DNA of 26,544 bases from Sulfurovum sp. Lineage in GTDB: Bacteria > Campylobacterota > Campylobacteria > Campylobacterales > Sulfurovaceae. The notes under the pieces were generated by a model. That model made no database searches. It was not told the origin of the DNA and saw only the letters and a program-made list of their open reading frames with translations. The stretch spans positions 1 through 26,544 of the forward strand of contig DQVJ01000287.1 of the NCBI GenBank assembly GCA_015661795.1. Reading direction: 5' to 3'. The position numbers were made by a program, and so were the translations under genes. This document shows positions 16,249 through 23,185 of the stretch, one piece after another; position 1 is the first letter of the stretch; each line of letters starts with the position of its first letter.

Positions 16249-17004
16249 TTAGTGACCTCCTTTTTCTTCGTGCGAATCTGCTGCAGTTGCTGATTCTATC
16301 AAGCTCGTATTATCAAGTTTCTCATGTCCGACAAATGGTGCTAAAAATCTATCTAAAATACCATGATGTGCATCACCTACGTGGTCTAAATGTGTTATAT
16401 TATTGAAGAGGGAGAAACCTTCGATTCTCTGATGTGCAAGTGGATTTAATGTTTGATTACCTCCACCAACATAAAAGTGTGTTGGATTCGTATGTTTTTC
16501 AGGTTTACGTACTTGTACTGCTCCTCTATGTTCCATAATATAATGAGAAATATGAGAATTATCATCTTCAAGGTCACCAAATATATTTGCTTCAACAGGA
16601 CAGGCAACCACACATGCTGGCATCATGCCACTTTCAATTCTGTGTGCACAGTAAGTACATTTATCCGCAGTGTTTGTCTCTGGGTCCATATAGATGGCAC
16701 CATATGGACAAGCCATCATACAACCTGCACACCCGATACATCTCTCAGAATCGATATTAACAATACCATTTTCCAAATAATGTAATGCAGATACGGGACA
16801 GATACGCTCACATGGTGCAGATTCACAATGATTACAGCGTAATGGGGTAAAAGATCTACTCGCATCAGGGAATGTCCCCATATCAATATACTTTACTCGT
16901 AAACGCCAAGTACTTAACGGAACTTCATTTTCTACCTTACAGGCAATTTCACACCCTTTACAACCCATACATAGGTTAAGGTCAACCAAAAAACCCAGTT
17001 TCAT
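16249..17004 (-). CDS. Four-cluster ferredoxin electron-transfer subunit (PsrB/DmsB-like)
   Basis: This 251-residue protein has sixteen cysteines in four quartets: C12-C15-C18-C22, C57-C60-C65-C69, C89-C92-C95-C99 and C116-C119-C131-C135. That is the full set for four [4Fe-4S] clusters in the B subunit of DMSO-reductase-type complexes. It carries no signal peptide and is presumably exported with its Tat-bearing partner, as known for such subunits. The C-terminal 100 residues are His-rich and unlike a standard B subunit (HLDHVGDAHHGILDRF, ending HEEKGGH). That tail may contact the membrane subunit. It is the first gene of the seven-gene operon, with an AAGGAGA ribosome-binding site before ATG. 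The gene order B-C-A is less common than A-B-C. Confidence 0.92.
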   Translation of the reverse strand: MKLGFLVDLNLCMGCKGCEIACKVENEVPLSTWRLRVKYIDMGTFPDASRSFTPLRCNHCESAPCERICPVSALHYLENGIVNIDSERCIGCAGCMMACPYGAIYMDPETNTADKCTYCAHRIESGMMPACVVACPVEANIFGDLEDDNSHISHYIMEHRGAVQVRKPEKHTNPTHFYVGGGNQTLNPLAHQRIEGFSLFNNITHLDHVGDAHHGILDRFLAPFVGHEKLDNTSLIESATAADSHEEKGGH

Positions 17005-17195
17005 ATTTTCTCCTTGATTTTTCCTATTTTCATTAAATTAACTTAATAGAATATGTATCTATTGTATAAAAAATTGAATTAACTTTACGTAATTTGCCAT
17101 TCTTCTAGGGAAAATTGAGATAAATCATATAAAATATGGGTTAGAATATCAGTAATATAAGAAATGCTTCAATTTTTCTCATAGTATTAATAAAT
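17005..17195 (-). promoter_or_regulatory. Promoter region of the Mo-enzyme operon with paired direct repeats
   Basis: This 191-base AT-rich gap separates the histidine kinase stop from the first operon gene. On the minus strand a TACAAT (17066-17061) after a T run is the best -10, which would give a leader of about 50 bases. The 9-mer AAGTTAATT occurs twice in the same orientation, at 17085-17077 and 17044-17036. The copies are 41 bases apart and flank the -10, which suggests paired regulator sites. An 8-base palindrome TTACGTAA lies at 17085-17092. No strong terminator for the kinase gene is visible. Confidence 0.45.
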
Positions 17196-18215
17196 TTAAA
17201 TCATAAAAGAAAAAGTAGAGCCTTGACCTTCTTCACTTTGTATCTCAAGGTTTGTCTGATGCATCAAAAGTATTGTCTTGACGATGGAAAGTCCTAATCC
17301 CATGGAGTTATCCCATGAGTGTGTGCCTGAACGATAGAATTTTTTAGTAACTTTATCAATTTCCTTACTTTTAATACCTATTCCTTTATCTGTAACAGAG
17401 ATAGCATCATCACTCAGTTCTATTATCACTGTTTCTTTGGAATATTTCAAAGCATTTTCAACAAGATTTTTCAAAACCACTTCCATAAGCATTCTATCTG
17501 CTTCTACATTTCGAGGCAAACCTGCAAGATGTATCACTCTACCTTTATAAGATTCTTCTAACGTAGTTTTGACTTCATTTGCCAAACGGTAGATATCAAA
17601 ACGGCTTTTGTGTAAATTTGCTTCTTTACTTTCAAACTTATTCCATAAAATGAGACGGGCCAGCAGTGCCTCTATTTTATTTCCATTATTATAAATTTTT
17701 CCTAAGAATTTTTTCTGAAGTGCTTCGGGAATTCCAGGATCATCTTGTAATGTTTGTGAGTATCCCATAATAGATGCAATAGGATTCCGGAACTCATGTG
17801 CAATAGCAGATATCATATCTGCACGTTGACGGTTTTTCAGTTTGAGTTTTGCATTATAACGCTGTTTAATATCTTCACGTTTTTTTGCCCCTTTGAGTAA
17901 TGTAATAAGGTGTTGATTGATTTCTTCAAATTCTAAGATAAAAAAATGTGTTTTATAATCAATTTTCTCTATCTTCTCAAGGTCCTTAAGATATCTACTA
18001 ATTGTTGCAAGCTCTTTTTGCATATGTCTTGCTCCACGATAAATAAAAAGAATAAAGACTGTAAAGCCCAAAGCCAATAGAGCAATACTCAACACAACAT
18101 CTCTAGTATCAGGAACAACAACATATATCAAAATGGAAAAAACCATGAAAACAACTACAGCTGTAGCTACAAGCCTTGCCATGACGTATTCTTTAAAATG
18201 TGGACGACTATACAT
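17196..18215 (-). CDS. Orphan membrane sensor histidine kinase
   Basis: This 339-residue kinase has two N-terminal membrane helices (about 12-34 and 39-59) joined by a loop of only a few residues, so it has essentially no periplasmic sensor domain. A linker with helical, possibly coiled-coil character follows (60-125). The HisKA motif is AIAHEFRNPIASIMGYS, with phospho-accepting His140. The ATPase domain shows the N box (KNLVENALKYS), the G1 box (VTDKGIGI) and the G2 box (MGLGLSIVK). No response regulator is adjacent on either side. It is the last gene of a run containing two thioredoxin-fold proteins (7-base gap) and lies just upstream of the Mo operon on the same strand. A membrane- or redox-linked signal controlling that operon is plausible but only inferred. 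Confidence 0.9.
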   Translation of the reverse strand: MYSRPHFKEYVMARLVATAVVVFMVFSILIYVVVPDTRDVVLSIALLALGFTVFILFIYRGARHMQKELATISRYLKDLEKIEKIDYKTHFFILEFEEINQHLITLLKGAKKREDIKQRYNAKLKLKNRQRADMISAIAHEFRNPIASIMGYSQTLQDDPGIPEALQKKFLGKIYNNGNKIEALLARLILWNKFESKEANLHKSRFDIYRLANEVKTTLEESYKGRVIHLAGLPRNVEADRMLMEVVLKNLVENALKYSKETVIIELSDDAISVTDKGIGIKSKEIDKVTKKFYRSGTHSWDNSMGLGLSIVKTILLMHQTNLEIQSEEGQGSTFSFMI

Positions 18216-18222
18216 ATTTTGC

Positions 18223-18711
18223 CTACTCTTCTATCTCATCAATATATTGCAAAAAATCATCTGCTGTATAATACCCCACTACAGGTTCAATAAGTTCTCT
18301 GTTGGCTTTCATAAAAAAGAAACTTGGAATATTACCATCAAAATCAGGTATGTTATTCACCTCATTTTCATCTGATCGTTTAATATAAACTAAAATATAT
18401 GACTGAAGTTTTTTCTGAATTCGTACATCAGTAAGTGTACGTTGTTTCATTTTTTTACACCACTTGCATTTGTCTTCCCCCACCATCACAATGAGATTTT
18501 TTTGCTCTTTTTGTGCTACAAAGAAGGCTATATCGGTATTGGTATACCAAGATAACCCAGCATTAGTACGCAATTTTTCTGTACTTTGAGTACTGTTGGT
18601 TACTTTTGTCTTTACTAACGTTGAAGAGGCAACGGTTTTTTGTTTTGCATCTCCTAGGATAACCACACTTAGTAATACTGAACTAAGAAAAACATGCGAG
18701 AAATATTTCAA
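18223..18711 (-). CDS. Exported thioredoxin-fold protein with CKWC motif (Thioredoxin_7/SoxW-like)
   Basis: This 162-residue protein has an N-terminal hydrophobic signal segment (VFLSSVLLSVVIL, about 7-19), a Ser/Thr-rich spacer to about residue 50, and then a thioredoxin fold. The redox motif is EDKCKWCKKM, with Cys82 and Cys85, and the cis-proline loop is GNIPSFFFM. KMKQRTLTD after the active site is shared with the next entry, to which it is clearly paralogous. It is probably periplasmic, reducing or oxidising disulfides or sulfur intermediates. It lies eight bases after its paralogue and seven bases before the sensor kinase. Confidence 0.85.
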   Translation of the reverse strand: MKYFSHVFLSSVLLSVVILGDAKQKTVASSTLVKTKVTNSTQSTEKLRTNAGLSWYTNTDIAFFVAQKEQKNLIVMVGEDKCKWCKKMKQRTLTDVRIQKKLQSYILVYIKRSDENEVNNIPDFDGNIPSFFFMKANRELIEPVVGYYTADDFLQYIDEIEE

Positions 18712-18719
18712 AAATAAAC

Positions 18720-19124
18720 CTATCTTACTAAAAGTGTTTTCATTTTATTCTCTACATCATTAATATACGAGGTAAAATCCATTACATCAAAATACCCAAC
18801 TACTGTTTGTATCACCTCTTTATCTGAGGTCATAAAAAAAATCGTTGGTACACCATTGATTTGAGGTAATAATGACATTGCAATCGAGTCCTCTCTCATT
18901 ACTTTGACCACTACAAATTTCTCAAGTCTTTTTTCTACACCCTCATCTGAAAGCGTACGGTGTTTCATTTTTTTGCACCATCTACAATGTTCTCCTTCAA
19001 CCATGACCATTACTGATTTGTGTTCTTTTTTTGCCAGATCAAAGGCTCTATTGAGATCTTTTACCCATTCGAGTGAAAAGAGTAAACTTGAAAATAATAA
19101 CAGTAATCCTAATATTTTTTGCAT
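18720..19124 (-). CDS. Exported thioredoxin-fold protein with CRWC motif, paralogue of the downstream neighbour
   Basis: This 134-residue protein has a short signal peptide (MQKILGLLLLFSSLLFS) leading directly into the thioredoxin fold. The active site is EGEHCRWCKKM, with Cys47 and Cys50, followed by KHRTLSD, and the cis-proline loop is NGVPTIFFM. It shares the CxWCKKMKxRTL core and the VVGYxxxxDFxxYI C-terminal motif with the following gene, so the pair is a tandem duplication with a diverged N-terminal spacer. It is likely periplasmic. The start is nine bases after dapE, consistent with one transcript. Its exact redox partner is unknown. Confidence 0.85.
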   Translation of the reverse strand: MQKILGLLLLFSSLLFSLEWVKDLNRAFDLAKKEHKSVMVMVEGEHCRWCKKMKHRTLSDEGVEKRLEKFVVVKVMREDSIAMSLLPQINGVPTIFFMTSDKEVIQTVVGYFDVMDFTSYINDVENKMKTLLVR

Positions 19125-19133
19125 AGATAATCC

Positions 19134-20234
19134 TTAACTATTAAAATGTTTGACCAAGTCTTTAAACACTTCACAAAGCTTTTCAACTTCTACTATAGAA
19201 GTACGTTCATTTGGTGCATGAATAGTATCATTTATCACACCAAACTCTACCACATCAATACCAAATGCACCCATAAATCTAGCATCACTTGTACCTCCAG
19301 CTGTGGAAAGTTTCGTCTCTACAGCTGTAATGTCTTTAATACTCTGCTTTAATTGTGTGACCACTTTTGAATCTCTCGTGGTAACGAAGGGATACGAACC
19401 TTGTGTAAGCTCTAAGCTATAATCTAAGTCTTTAAAACATGTGTCAATATGCAGTCTAACTTCATCTTGTGTAGTCCTGGTGGAGTTACGTACATTAAAC
19501 ATAAGCTTTAATGACCCGGGTGTAACATTGGTTACCTCCATACCTCCACGTATATCAGTTATAACCATTTTAGAAGGTGCAAAATCATCATCCCCATTGT
19601 CTAAGTCGATACCAGCAATTTTATCTAAAATAGGCGCTATTTGATGTACAGGATTGATGGCTTTTTCAGGGTAAGCTGCATGTCCTTGTTTACCCTGAAT
19701 GGTTATGTATCCATTGATAGATCCACGACGACCTATCTTTATGGCATCACCAAATTTGGTCTCGCATGTAGGCTCCGCAACGATACAATAGTCAGGCAAC
19801 ATACCCTGTTCCTTAAGATACTCTAACATCACGGCAGTACCATATTTACCTTCACCCTCTTCATCTGAGGTAAGCAGTACTGAGAGTGTGCCATTGAAAT
19901 CTTCCGTTTCTTTACATGCTTGCACAAATGCGGCCACCCCTGACTTCATATCTTGTGCACCACGGGCATAAATATTTCCATCTTTAATCACGGGTACAAA
20001 AGGATTCGTATCCCAATTGTCTCCTGCAGGTACAACATCTACGTGCCCCGCAAAACATAAGTGATCACCTTCACCAAACTTTTTTGACAAAAAAAGGTTT
20101 TTTACCCCTTTTTTGTTGATATACAGAGCTTCGTATTCATCAAGATATTCTTCTATAAATTGTAATGATCCATCATCATCAGGCGTAAGTGACTTACAAC
20201 TTAAAAGCTTTAATAGGAGATCAACGACATTCAT
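19134..20234 (-). CDS. dapE: Succinyl-diaminopimelate desuccinylase
   Basis: This 366-residue cytoplasmic zinc peptidase-fold enzyme removes succinate from N-succinyl-LL-diaminopimelate on the route to lysine and peptidoglycan. Metal and catalytic residues are visible in GHVDVVPAG (His64, Asp66), RGAQDMKSG (Asp95), TSDEEGEG (Glu125, Glu126) and VAEPT (Glu154). The C-terminal GGTSDARF and IHAPNE segments carry the remaining substrate and metal contacts. Length and motif order are typical of bacterial DapE. The start overlaps the upstream esterase stop by four bases (ATGA). Confidence 0.95.
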   Translation of the reverse strand: MNVVDLLLKLLSCKSLTPDDDGSLQFIEEYLDEYEALYINKKGVKNLFLSKKFGEGDHLCFAGHVDVVPAGDNWDTNPFVPVIKDGNIYARGAQDMKSGVAAFVQACKETEDFNGTLSVLLTSDEEGEGKYGTAVMLEYLKEQGMLPDYCIVAEPTCETKFGDAIKIGRRGSINGYITIQGKQGHAAYPEKAINPVHQIAPILDKIAGIDLDNGDDDFAPSKMVITDIRGGMEVTNVTPGSLKLMFNVRNSTRTTQDEVRLHIDTCFKDLDYSLELTQGSYPFVTTRDSKVVTQLKQSIKDITAVETKLSTAGGTSDARFMGAFGIDVVEFGVINDTIHAPNERTSIVEVEKLCEVFKDLVKHFNS

Positions 20235-20788
20235 AAGGTTCCTAGTTTTCTAAATTTTTCTATCATCGACATATATGCATCAATATTTTCAAAACGGTGA
20301 TTCCCACCATATTCAACAATAACTTTGTGCATATTATAGAGTGATTGTGCTTTAGTATAATCCAAGAGTTCATCTGCACTCTGCAATAACACCAAATAGT
20401 TCCCTTTCTCAGGCTTTACTTCCAAGGTCTTAAATATTTCTATATCACTTGTTTTAAATTCAAATACCTCATCATCGCAAAAACGTTTTTGCCATCCTAC
20501 ATAAGGGGCAAGTGTCAGCCATGGCTGTGTCGAGGGATTGAGCAAAACTGCTTTCATTTGATATTTTTCAGCCAGATATGTCGCATAAAATCCACCCAAG
20601 GACGAACCTACGAGCAAATCTATACTCTGTGATTTTATAATTCTTTCTACCTCAGATATAGCCTCAAGAGGGTCATATGCAAGATTATTTGCTATCACAT
20701 TTTCTGTACCAAAATATGCTTTGAGTGCTGTCGATTTATTACCTATACCACAAGAAGAAAAACCATGAAGAAAAAGTATTTTGGACAT
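20231..20788 (-). CDS. YqiA/UPF0227-like alpha/beta-hydrolase (esterase)
   Basis: This 185-residue single-domain hydrolase starts with FLHGFSSCG (oxyanion-loop region). It carries the nucleophile elbow GSSLGGFYA with Ser63 and a late His in GGNHRFENI. LAYDPLEAI and LLNPSTQPW match the UPF0227 pattern. It is probably a cytoplasmic carboxylesterase or thioesterase with unknown physiological substrate. It begins on the base after the rhodanese stop and overlaps dapE at its end, so it belongs to the same transcript. Confidence 0.82.
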   Translation of the reverse strand: MSKILFLHGFSSCGIGNKSTALKAYFGTENVIANNLAYDPLEAISEVERIIKSQSIDLLVGSSLGGFYATYLAEKYQMKAVLLNPSTQPWLTLAPYVGWQKRFCDDEVFEFKTSDIEIFKTLEVKPEKGNYLVLLQSADELLDYTKAQSLYNMHKVIVEYGGNHRFENIDAYMSMIEKFRKLGTL

Positions 20789-21133
20789 TTATCTTTCTAT
20801 AGCTCCCCGATAGGTAACTATCCCTCCAAAATGGTTAACCACCCCAGAATGTCCATTTTTTCTAAAAACATTTTGTATCTGTGCACTCCTACTCCCTGTA
20901 CGACATGTAAACACAACTGATTTATCTTTTGTTGTATTCAAAAACTCTAAAGCCCACGCCTGAAAATCAGATGTTGGTTTAAGCATATCCACACCTTTGA
21001 TATGCCCAGCATTATATTCCATCTCTTCTCTTACATCTACTAGTAAGAAATTTGCCTTTCCTTCATCTCTGGCATCAAGCAAAATTTCAAGCTCTTCAGA
21101 ATTAATATCATGTTGTTGTAATAGTGTTTGCAT
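20789..21133 (-). CDS. Single-domain rhodanese (sulfurtransferase)
   Basis: This 114-residue rhodanese has the standard landmarks LVDVREEMEYNAGHIKG (31-47) and the catalytic loop FTCRTGSRS with Cys77. It should carry persulfide sulfur in the cytoplasm. The start at 21133 is chosen over an upstream ATG at 21175 because a good GGGGAGA ribosome-binding site lies six bases before it, and the 14 extra residues (MLYCCNIFKSGETN) are not rhodanese-like. It is the probable first gene of the run that ends with the histidine kinase. A 15-base palindrome lies 23 bases upstream. Confidence 0.9.
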   Translation of the reverse strand: MQTLLQQHDINSEELEILLDARDEGKANFLLVDVREEMEYNAGHIKGVDMLKPTSDFQAWALEFLNTTKDKSVVFTCRTGSRSAQIQNVFRKNGHSGVVNHFGGIVTYRGAIER

Positions 21134-21155
21134 GTTTGTCTCCCCAGACTTGAAA

Positions 21156-21170
21156 ATATTGCAGCAATAT
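21156..21170. promoter_or_regulatory. Perfect palindrome upstream of the rhodanese gene, candidate operator
   Basis: ATATTGC-A-GCAATAT is a perfect 7+1+7 inverted repeat, centred 30 bases before the rhodanese ATG. It overlaps the likely -10 to +10 region (TTATAT and TATAGAAT lie next to it on the minus strand). Its symmetry and place suggest a repressor site, although a short RNA hairpin in the leader is the alternative. Confidence 0.4.
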
Positions 21171-21203
21171 AACAAAGAATTCTATAAATATCCTTGAAAT
21201 GTA

Positions 21204-21590
21204 TTAATTCCCTGCTGCTTTTACTTTAGCCTGTTCTTCTATCTCTTTAAGTTTATTTTCTTTATATTCAGGCGTACAGAAAATTTGACAATGGCAAATA
21301 CCCTGTTCTGGTATTTCATGTTCTATTGCTGGTTTACACGGGCATATACGATCATCAGTACTTTTGAATTTCCCTTCTTTTTCTGGATCTTGTTCTACCA
21401 TAAAACAGGGACAAAACCTTTTACCATAAAGCATTTTATGGCGTGCAAGGCCCATAATGACACCTTCATTCACATCATCTATTGGGCCATACACCCAGCC
21501 TTTACTTTCACACACCTTATCTGTAAACTTTTCAGTTTTTTCCAGCTCAGTTTTAAACGCTTCAGAATTCATATCTAATTGTTGCATCAT
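21204..21590 (-). CDS. Ferredoxin-thioredoxin reductase catalytic (beta-chain-like) protein
   Basis: This 128-residue protein carries the ferredoxin-thioredoxin reductase signature CPC...CPC...CHC: Cys60/62, Cys83/85 and Cys99/101. By analogy with the plant-type enzyme, four of these bind a [4Fe-4S] cluster and Cys62 with Cys101 would form the redox disulfide. The gaps (20 and 13 residues) are longer than the classical 16 and 8. There is no variable alpha-chain gene nearby, so it belongs to the stand-alone type found in anaerobes. It is probably cytoplasmic, moving electrons from ferredoxin to thiols. An AGGA site precedes the first of two adjacent ATG codons. The C-terminus is a Lys/Glu-rich helix. 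It diverges from gatC. Confidence 0.85.
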   Translation of the reverse strand: MMQQLDMNSEAFKTELEKTEKFTDKVCESKGWVYGPIDDVNEGVIMGLARHKMLYGKRFCPCFMVEQDPEKEGKFKSTDDRICPCKPAIEHEIPEQGICHCQIFCTPEYKENKLKEIEEQAKVKAAGN

Positions 21591-21693
21591 AATCTATATC
21601 CTTTTTTGAATAATATTCTTTCTATACTTATATCTTAAACTAAATTAATATATAATGATGTAAACTACAAATATATTATACAAGGTCACCTCA
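21591..21693. promoter_or_regulatory. Divergent promoter gap between the FTR-like gene and gatC
   Basis: On the plus strand a perfect TATAAT at 21651-21656 lies 37 bases before the gatC ATG, with AAGG at 21682-21685 as ribosome-binding site. On the minus strand AAAGGA precedes the FTR-like gene. The gap is very AT-rich and I see no clear -35 element on either strand. Confidence 0.5.
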
Positions 21694-21984
21694 ATGCAAA
21701 TAGATGATACCGTTTTAGCAAAACTGGAGAAACTTTCACACCTTTATATTGCTGATGATAAAAAAGAGGAAGTAAAAAATCAACTCACAGGTATTTTGGA
21801 CTATATCGAAAATCTAAATGAACTTGATACAGACTCTCTAAGCCCTAGTTTTTCTACGCTAGATGGAGGAACTCCTTTACGATCAGATATCCCTAGAGAA
21901 ATAAATGATATAGGAAAAAACATTTTGTCTCATGCGCCAAAAAGCCAAAATGATTTCTTTATTGTACCTGCTATTATTGAGTAA
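21694..21984 (+). CDS. gatC: Asp-tRNA(Asn)/Glu-tRNA(Gln) amidotransferase subunit C
   Basis: This 96-residue GatC subunit stabilises GatAB, which amidates misacylated Asp-tRNA(Asn) and Glu-tRNA(Gln). The usual pattern is present: an N-terminal helix VLAKLEKLSHLYI, the ILDYIENLNELDTDSL segment, the diagnostic LRSDIPRE and a C-terminal FFIVPAIIE. Length is typical. As in C. jejuni, it is close to cvpA, fur, lysS and glyA rather than beside gatA/gatB. It probably shares a transcript with pilT, which starts 54 bases downstream. Confidence 0.93.
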   Translation: MQIDDTVLAKLEKLSHLYIADDKKEEVKNQLTGILDYIENLNELDTDSLSPSFSTLDGGTPLRSDIPREINDIGKNILSHAPKSQNDFFIVPAIIE

Positions 21985-22038
21985 GTTCACCTAAAATAAT
22001 CCAAATATCTAAAAAAATATGAAATATAAAGGAAATAC

Positions 22039-23100
22039 ATGGCTGCATTTGACATAAAAAAACTACTCCAGAGTGTGGTAACTCACGGTGCATCTGACCT
22101 TCACCTTGTAAGCCGTACAGAACCTCAAATTAGGCTTGATGGCGTTCTAAAAGCAGTAAATCTTCCAAAACTTACTGGTGATGATATAGAAGAGATGTGT
22201 TATTCACTTATCACAGAAAAACAAAAGCAACATTTTGAAGAACATGATGAACTTGATTTTGCACTTTTATTACCAAATATCGGACGTTTTAGGGCAAACT
22301 ATTATCGTACACTTGGAGATACTGCTGCAGCATTTAGAACCATTCCTATTGATGTACCTTCCTTGGATGATCTAGGCGCACCTGAAGTCTATAAAAAACT
22401 TATTAAAAGAGAAAAAGGTCTTATCTTGGTCACCGGACCTACTGGTTCGGGTAAGTCAACTACACTTGCTGCCATGCTCAATGAAATCAATCTCAATGAA
22501 CAAAAACATATTGTAACGGTAGAAGACCCTGTGGAATTCATCCATCAAAATAAAAAATGTGTCTTCTCTCACAGAGGTGTTGGGGAAGATACAAGTTCTT
22601 TTGCTGTTGCCCTCAAGTACGCGATGCGTCAAGACCCTGATATCATACTCATCGGGGAAATGAGAGATAAAGAGACGATCGAAGCTGCACTTACTGCAGC
22701 TGAGACTGGTCACCTCGTATTTGGAACACTGCACACCTCATCGGCCGCAGGAACTATTAACCGTATTATCGATGTGTTTACTGGTGATGAACAGCCACAG
22801 ATTCGAGCTATGATATCCTCATCTCTCGTAGCAGTTATTGCTCAATCTCTTTTACCTAAGTTGGGAGGAGGTCGTGTGGCTGCATCTGAAATTCTCATTA
22901 CCAACCATGCAATTTCCAACCTTATCCGTGAGGATAAGGTACATCAAATTTACTCACAAATGCAACTTGGACAAGGTGATTCAGGGATGCAAACACAGAC
23001 TCAAGCGTTACTTAAGTTTATACGAGATGGAAAAATTTCAAGAGATACAGCATTACAATATGCAAACAGAGCTGATGAAGTCTCTAAAGCAAACGTTTAA
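22039..23100 (+). CDS. pilT: PilT-family twitching/retraction ATPase
   Basis: This 353-residue hexameric AAA-like ATPase of the PilT/GspE family starts with the PAS-like N-domain (HGASDLHLVSRTEPQIRLDG). The ATPase core shows Walker A GPTGSGKS (133-140), the Asp box VTVEDPVEFIHQ, Walker B DPDIILIGEMRD and the His box GTLHTSSA. The C-terminal AISNLIREDKVHQIYSQMQ carries the AIxNLIRE retraction motif that marks PilT/PilU rather than PilB. No other pilus gene is in the window, so its pilus system must be elsewhere or it acts on another machine. An AAAGGAA site precedes the ATG. Confidence 0.92.
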   Translation: MAAFDIKKLLQSVVTHGASDLHLVSRTEPQIRLDGVLKAVNLPKLTGDDIEEMCYSLITEKQKQHFEEHDELDFALLLPNIGRFRANYYRTLGDTAAAFRTIPIDVPSLDDLGAPEVYKKLIKREKGLILVTGPTGSGKSTTLAAMLNEINLNEQKHIVTVEDPVEFIHQNKKCVFSHRGVGEDTSSFAVALKYAMRQDPDIILIGEMRDKETIEAALTAAETGHLVFGTLHTSSAAGTINRIIDVFTGDEQPQIRAMISSSLVAVIAQSLLPKLGGGRVAASEILITNHAISNLIREDKVHQIYSQMQLGQGDSGMQTQTQALLKFIRDGKISRDTALQYANRADEVSKANV

Positions 23101-23133
23101 ATACTGACTCGTATGGGATAAAGTGTTTTTAGA

Positions 23134-23139
23134 TACAAT
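23134..23139 (+). promoter_or_regulatory. Putative -10 element for cvpA-fur-lysS
   Basis: TACAAT, preceded by a T-rich stretch (GTTTTTAGA), lies 47 bases before the cvpA start in the 85-base gap after pilT, the longest gap in this gene run before lysS. No convincing -35 is visible. A promoter here would let cvpA, fur and lysS be expressed apart from pilT. Confidence 0.35.
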
Positions 23140-23185
23140 ACACGATAGTAAAAAACCATAATGTAAAGCAAAGGGACAGACTAAA

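Noticed and set aside
17109..17180. Inverted GAAAATTGA/TTCAATTTT arms as a terminator after the histidine kinase
   Set aside because: The arms are short, AT-only in character and separated by about 50 bases, so a stable hairpin is unlikely.
21134..21175. 14-residue N-terminal extension of the rhodanese
   Set aside because: The internal ATG has a strong ribosome-binding site, and the extension overlaps the promoter palindrome region.
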